A DNA stretch of 64,000 bases from Lewinellaceae bacterium (GTDB taxonomy: Bacteria; Bacteroidota; Bacteroidia; Chitinophagales; Saprospiraceae): positions 558,001 through 622,000 of the forward strand of contig JACJYD010000001.1 of assembly GCA_020636275.1 (NCBI GenBank), read 5' to 3'. The notes under the pieces are model-generated. The model was not told the origin of the DNA. It ran no database searches and saw only the letters and a list, made by a program, of their open reading frames with translations. This document shows positions 60,221 to 64,000 of the stretch, piece after piece (the first letter of the stretch is position 1; each line of letters starts with the position of its first letter). The translations under genes and the position numbers were made by a program.

Positions 60221-61063
60221 CCCCCTCCTTCCTTCTAAAATATTGAGCACGACCCCCAGGGCGACCAGGGAGATCGCAAAGAGCCCTTTTATCGTAATGT
60301 GTTCGGTGAAGAGGGTCCAGCCGAAAATGGCGGCATAGATGACGCCCACGAAGTTGAGGCTGGTCACGATGCCCACGCGCTCGAGTTGGAGCGCTTTGGT
60401 GAGGTTGACCTGGCCGAGTTGTGTCAGCAACCCCACAGCCAGTAATCCGAGCCATTCCCAGTGGTGGGGCATTTGGAAATTCCGGGTGGAAAAGACGGCT
60501 CCGACTACCGTGCCCACGATCTGAAAGTGCATCACGATGACGATGGGATGTTCGGTTTCCTTCAGGGTGCGGACCAGGTTGTAGGCTACCCCGGAGAAAA
60601 TGGCGGAAAGGATGCCAAATGTAAAGTAGAGGGTCGTGATCCGGGGGTCCCATCCTTTCAGGAGGATGACCCCTGTGAAGGCAATTCCGAAGTAGAACCA
60701 CTGCACCGGTCGTACTTTTTCTTTTAAAAAAATGGCCGCAAAGAGGGTCGAAAATACGGGCGACAGATACGAGATCGTCACGGCGGTGGCCAGGGGCAGG
60801 TTTTGCAGGGCTTCGAAAAAAAAGTAGAGCGCCAGGGTGCCGCTTGCGCCCCGGGCGAGGAGGAGCCAATGGCGGTTTCCAAACCACGAATGCCGAGCCC
60901 TGGTGAGGATATATGCACAGAGCAGAAAAGAGACCAGGCAGCGGAAGAAGACCATCTCCATGGGCGGGATGCCGGGCAGCAACTTCACGCAAAGGTTCAT
61001 CACCGAAAACGCAGTTACGGCGAGCAGCATATGCCGGATACCGGGAGTGAAGAAACCTTTCAT
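60218..61063 (-). CDS. EamA-family (DMT) transporter
   Basis: A 281-residue inner-membrane protein with ten predicted helices in two five-helix EamA repeats. The first repeat contains PPMEMVFFRCLVSFLLC and the second is related by duplication. DMT members export amino acids, nucleobases or sugars; the substrate is not predictable. The start at 61063 is standard. The gene is isolated; the S41 peptidase upstream is 56 bp away on the same strand. Confidence 0.9.
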   Translation of the reverse strand: MKGFFTPGIRHMLLAVTAFSVMNLCVKLLPGIPPMEMVFFRCLVSFLLCAYILTRARHSWFGNRHWLLLARGASGTLALYFFFEALQNLPLATAVTISYLSPVFSTLFAAIFLKEKVRPVQWFYFGIAFTGVILLKGWDPRITTLYFTFGILSAIFSGVAYNLVRTLKETEHPIVIVMHFQIVGTVVGAVFSTRNFQMPHHWEWLGLLAVGLLTQLGQVNLTKALQLERVGIVTSLNFVGVIYAAIFGWTLFTEHITIKGLFAISLVALGVVLNILEGRRG

Positions 61064-61119
61064 GGATGGCGAAGGTAGAAATAAAAGGGTGGCGTCCCTG
61101 CGCGGCGCCCCCCTTTTAT

Positions 61120-62163
61120 TTACTGGAGGATCTCGATGGCTTTTTCAAGCGCTTCGTCCTTCCCTGCAATGATGTCTTCATTCTTGTTTTGCACCAGGAT
61201 GTCGGGCGTCAGGCCGATGCCTTCATAGCTTTGGCCGTTGGCGGCGCGGTAATCGCCGATCGAGAGGGTGAACATCCAGCCGTTGTACAATTCGCGCATG
61301 ATGGCGTCGGAAAAAGCGCCGGAGCTCGTATCACCTACCTGGGTGACGTTCGGCAATTCCCGCATGGCCAGGGTGAAGGTTTCTGCCGCACTGGCCGTCG
61401 CCCGGGTGGTGAGCAACACGACGGGTTTGGTATACTGAAAATCCCCTGTAGGCTCCACATACCACTCTACCGGGGCTGTAAAATCGCTCCGGTCGGGGCC
61501 ATTCCGCTTTCGATAGGTCATGTAGAGGCGCCGGCTATCTGCAAAACGCCCGGCGATATACTGGGCCAGAGGGTCAAACCCGCCTGAATTGGCGCGGATG
61601 TCCAGCACCAGGCCTTTGGTATCCTTTAGAGCGGCCAGCATTTTTTCGATATCCTTTTTTGCAGGTCCGCCGTCAGTGCTGAAATTTTGAATATACACAT
61701 ACCCGATATCCGGTCCGAGCATGCCATAGCCGAATGAGGGCTTCAATTCGGTGTAGGATGTCAGGTAGTTCTCTTTCACCACTTCGAAATCGTAATTGGC
61801 GATCTCGTAGGCGCCATCCTCCTCCAGGTCGTTGCTCCAGCGGGGCAGGGAGGGGTTGGTGGGAAAAAGGGTGATGTGGTTGTCTTTCAGCGGGGCGAGC
61901 ATGGCCACCATCAGGTCGTACAGTTCCTCATCGGTGGTCTGGTCGGTGACCTGGGGGTGATATTCGTTGTAGAGGCTGTCCCAGTTCACTTGTTTGACTT
62001 CGAATAAACCGTAGTAGGCGTTGAAATCGTCGTACAGTTTCTCAAAATTATGAACGGGGGTATTGGCGATCTCCTCGCCGGTCAGGATCTGCCTGCAGCC
62101 GGTGTGGGCGCCGGCTGCCAACAAAAGGATGGCGATCCGGAGAGATATTTTCGTTCGATCCAT
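61120..62163 (-). CDS. S41 family peptidase lipoprotein
   Basis: A 347-residue lipoprotein (lipobox AGAHTGC). The N-terminal helical region (residues about 30-110, FEKLYDDFNAYYGLFEVKQVNWDSLY) is typical of Bacteroidota S41 proteins. The S41 core has GYVYIQNFSTDGG, KGLVLDIRANSGGFD and RATASAAETFTLAMRELPNV with GDTSSGAFSD, giving the Ser of TASAAE; the usual dyad Lys is replaced by Ser/Gly in DTSSGA, so the site may be modified. The ATG at 62163 is used. A longer frame to 62241 overlaps the repeat at 62233. Confidence 0.85.
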   Translation of the reverse strand: MDRTKISLRIAILLLAAGAHTGCRQILTGEEIANTPVHNFEKLYDDFNAYYGLFEVKQVNWDSLYNEYHPQVTDQTTDEELYDLMVAMLAPLKDNHITLFPTNPSLPRWSNDLEEDGAYEIANYDFEVVKENYLTSYTELKPSFGYGMLGPDIGYVYIQNFSTDGGPAKKDIEKMLAALKDTKGLVLDIRANSGGFDPLAQYIAGRFADSRRLYMTYRKRNGPDRSDFTAPVEWYVEPTGDFQYTKPVVLLTTRATASAAETFTLAMRELPNVTQVGDTSSGAFSDAIMRELYNGWMFTLSIGDYRAANGQSYEGIGLTPDILVQNKNEDIIAGKDEALEKAIEILQ

Positions 62164-62232
62164 GATTTGTTTTTTTGAATTTGAATGCGGTTTTTTTCGG
62201 TATGCCGATTCACTTTTTCTGAAGAAAAAGTT

Positions 62233-62343
62233 CTCTGACATAATTTATTTATAAACACTGCGGCCACCGGCCGCAGTGTTTATAAGTAAATTTCACCGCC
62301 TCCGGCGGCGAAATTTGTTTGACAAGTATTGTCCCATTACTTA
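62233..62343. repeat. Twin-hairpin repeat, copy 2 (111 bp)
   Basis: Hairpins 62249-62285 (17-bp stem, loop ACC) and 62288-62316 (loop TCC). It aligns gap-free with 16185-16295, about 88% identical by eye. Differences lie in loops and flanks, and one stem pair changes A-T to T-A in both arms. Its right end overlaps the stop of the gene at 62337. Confidence 0.85.
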
Positions 62344-63158
62344 GTTGGTTTTAGAATTAATTGAATGCCGAAAGCATGGCGGATCATGCGAAGGTCCAGC
62401 ATCCGGGTATGTTGCAGGGCGATCAACGACCATTCGGCGCCCAGCGTCAACTTCCGGCTGACCTGAAATTGATATCCGACGCTCAGGTCGAGCCGCTGAA
62501 ACCGGTTCAGGGTGTTCAGGGTCGTGTTTTGAGAGAAAAAACCGGCCAGGGCGCTTTTCTCCGGCTGGGAGACCGAGCCGTGATAGGGGAGCCTGCTCAC
62601 GAATGCCACTATCGGCGTCGATGCCGTCACATCCAACCTGCTTGTCTTCCCGATGGGAAGGTCCCACTGGACCCGGGGGGCAAGCCAGGCCATATTTGCC
62701 AACCCCGGCGTGACGAACCCTTGCGGGTAATACAAATCGTCGGCCAGAAGCACCCCGACCGCCAGGTGCGGTCGTATGCGATAGGCCCAGCCCAGGGCCA
62801 GTTCTCCCTGGATCGCCTGCCCCCGGACCGGCACGTTAAAAGTGTCGGTCACGCCATAGGCATCGCGTTCCATAAACCGGACTTCGCGCTCGCCTACGCC
62901 CAGGGCGTGGGAGGGGCCGAACCCGCCCTGCAACCGGAGATCCCAGAGCTGGTTTGGTGTCTCCGCCCGGTAGCTCAGTCCGAGTTGGTAGAGTTGGTGA
63001 AAGTACAGCAAGGGGGAAGCTGCCTGGTCGTATACCCAGTAGGGCGACAGGCCGGCATGGATCCCGAGGGAGTGGCGGTTGCCCTCCACGGTTTGTCCCG
63101 ACAGGAGCGTTGGTCCACTAAGCAGCGCGAGGCAGCTGAGGAAAAAGATCGTTTTCAT
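62337..63158 (-). CDS. Hypothetical outer-membrane beta-barrel protein
   Basis: A 273-residue exported protein with a cleavable signal peptide (MKTIFFLSCLALLSGPTLLSGQ). The mature part is a run of amphipathic strands (LSYRAETPNQLWDLRLQGGFG, LDLSVGYQFQVSRKLTLGAEWSLIAL) and ends IQLILKPTK, consistent with a small outer-membrane barrel. No family can be named. It is not clearly in an operon; hairpin elements flank it on both sides. Confidence 0.7.
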   Translation of the reverse strand: MKTIFFLSCLALLSGPTLLSGQTVEGNRHSLGIHAGLSPYWVYDQAASPLLYFHQLYQLGLSYRAETPNQLWDLRLQGGFGPSHALGVGEREVRFMERDAYGVTDTFNVPVRGQAIQGELALGWAYRIRPHLAVGVLLADDLYYPQGFVTPGLANMAWLAPRVQWDLPIGKTSRLDVTASTPIVAFVSRLPYHGSVSQPEKSALAGFFSQNTTLNTLNRFQRLDLSVGYQFQVSRKLTLGAEWSLIALQHTRMLDLRMIRHAFGIQLILKPTK

Positions 63159-63208
63159 TTAGATGGTGATTTAGTGTAGCGTTAATTTCATGGGCGTCGC
63201 CCGCTAAA

Positions 63209-63277
63209 AAGTGGTTTGACGGCCACAGGCCGTAAACCACTTGGGATAAATGCGGCCAGCGGCCGCATTTATCCCAA
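63209..63277. repeat. Twin-hairpin element
   Basis: Two hairpins in a row: 63209-63242 (13-15 bp stem with one bulged G, loop ACA) and 63241-63277 (17-bp stem, loop AGC). Both have a GGCC-N3-GGCC apex. It lies between two minus-strand barrel genes. Confidence 0.8.
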
Positions 63278-63367
63278 TCACTTTTTTTAAGTATAAAAAG
63301 CATTAAATGCTTACCACCACAAAGGTACCGGATGGTGGGAAACGAGAATTGAACAAATCCGACATTT

Positions 63368-64000
63368 CTACCCTCTATCCATTTTAACCCGGTTTCGTTC
63401 TTCGTCCGAACCGGTGTTGCGGCGCTGTGGCCCCTTGACGTTTTGATTGCCAAAACGGTAGTTGAAGGATACATTGACGCGGCGGCTCTGCCATTTGCTG
63501 TCGACCGCGAGGTCCATGTTCTCGTATTTAGTATACCCCCGCCAGCGGCCCGTATTGAACAGGTCGTTCACATTCAGGCGCAGGCTGCCTTTGTCTTTGA
63601 GAATTTTCTTGCTCAGCCCGAAATCAGCCATATACATCGCCCGGCCGATAAAGATGCCGTCGACCTCCGGAGAGCGGTACCAGCCCGACAATTCCAGCGA
63701 ATACCCCTTGGGCAGGCTGATCTGGTTGGCGAGGTAGAAGTTGGCGGTGAGGCCTTGATTGTCGAGTTGAGCGCCCAGGAATTCGGCCTTGAAGCTCCGG
63801 TAATTGACATTGAGGTTGGTTTGGATCATCCACCACTTGGCCACCGGGATCGGGGTGCTGATGCTAAAACCATAGCTGTGGTAGGTGTCCAGGTTATAAT
63901 TGGTCGCAACCGTCGTCTTGGTCGTATCGTTTTGGATCGTCACCTGGGTGATGTAGTCTTCGGTCCGGCTGTAGTTCAGACTGGTGTTCACCATCCCTTT
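63368..64000 (-). CDS. Outer-membrane receptor-like beta-barrel protein, partial (5' end outside)
   Basis: An open frame of about 210 residues runs to the right window edge, so the N-terminus lies outside. It shows alternating barrel strands (ISTPIPVAKWWMIQTNLNVNYRSF, YSLELSGWYRSPEVDGIFIGRAMYMADFGLSKKIL, RVNVSFNYRFGNQ) typical of the C-terminal barrel of Bacteroidota TonB-dependent/outer-membrane receptors with an OMP_b-brl_3-like barrel. The short charged tail after the last strand (residues about 190-210, RRNTGSDEERNRVKMDRG) is also common in that group. Substrate unknown. Confidence 0.8.
   Translation of the reverse strand, partial: KGMVNTSLNYSRTEDYITQVTIQNDTTKTTVATNYNLDTYHSYGFSISTPIPVAKWWMIQTNLNVNYRSFKAEFLGAQLDNQGLTANFYLANQISLPKGYSLELSGWYRSPEVDGIFIGRAMYMADFGLSKKILKDKGSLRLNVNDLFNTGRWRGYTKYENMDLAVDSKWQSRRVNVSFNYRFGNQNVKGPQRRNTGSDEERNRVKMDRG

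Overview
The window comes from a Bacteroidota chromosome, most likely a Saprospirales/Lewinella-like member. The signs are a SusC/SusD pair with a laminarin-type glycan locus, TonB-dependent and Omp85 outer-membrane proteins, a type IX secretion sorting domain, DUF4249 and DUF2147 proteins, and several perfect TAnnTTTG promoter elements. There are no rRNAs, CRISPR arrays or insertion sequences. One tRNA (Gly, CCC) is present. Both ends cut through genes.

1-13.5 kb: a secreted M49-like peptidase, then a two-component system (FixL-like PAS histidine kinase plus a receiver-CRP fusion regulator), then a dense stress cluster. The cluster has four UspA-type genes (one fused to a thioredoxin-like domain), five stand-alone CBS-pair genes, a CnoX/YbbN-type thioredoxin and two small uncharacterised proteins. 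They form four apparent operons. Three intergenic regions carry the same control element: two TGA-N6-TCA palindromes with centres exactly 22 bp apart (5001-5034, 9809-9842, 13388-13421). I read this as a local hypoxia/dormancy-type regulon driven by the neighbouring kinase and regulator, similar in content to the mycobacterial DosR regulon. This is the most interesting system in the window. One boxed promoter appears to drive a short terminated leader or small RNA (about 9880-10089) ahead of a tandem trio of CBS genes.

13.5-32.7 kb: mostly housekeeping. M20 peptidase, VWA protein, rsmG, recA, DUF2147, Prc-type protease, ABC-F ATPase, an M1 peptidase with a beta-barrel-like C-terminal half, a release-factor-like (baeRF) protein, M16 peptidase, TonB-like protein and methylmalonyl-CoA mutase. 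32.7-34.8 kb: tRNA-Gly beside an AT-rich two-gene island (phage-antirepressor-like and KilA-N proteins). 34.8-46.9 kb: hemW, an Omp85 protein, a delta-60 repeat T9SS cargo, an EAD-like membrane protein, an acetyltransferase-like protein, a TonB-dependent receptor and a DUF4249 lipoprotein.

46.9-60.1 kb: a beta-glucan (laminarin-like) utilisation locus: transmembrane propeller/LuxR-type regulator, SusC, SusD, PKD lipoprotein, GH16 and GH3. 60-64 kb: EamA exporter, S41 peptidase lipoprotein and two beta-barrel proteins.

Dispersed through the intergenic spaces is a family of strong, often paired hairpins. Their stems differ, but most share a GCC-N3-GGC-type apex. Two copies at 16185 and 62233 align over 111 bp with changes mostly in loops or compensated in stems. 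Several copies lie between divergent gene starts, where a simple terminator is not expected.
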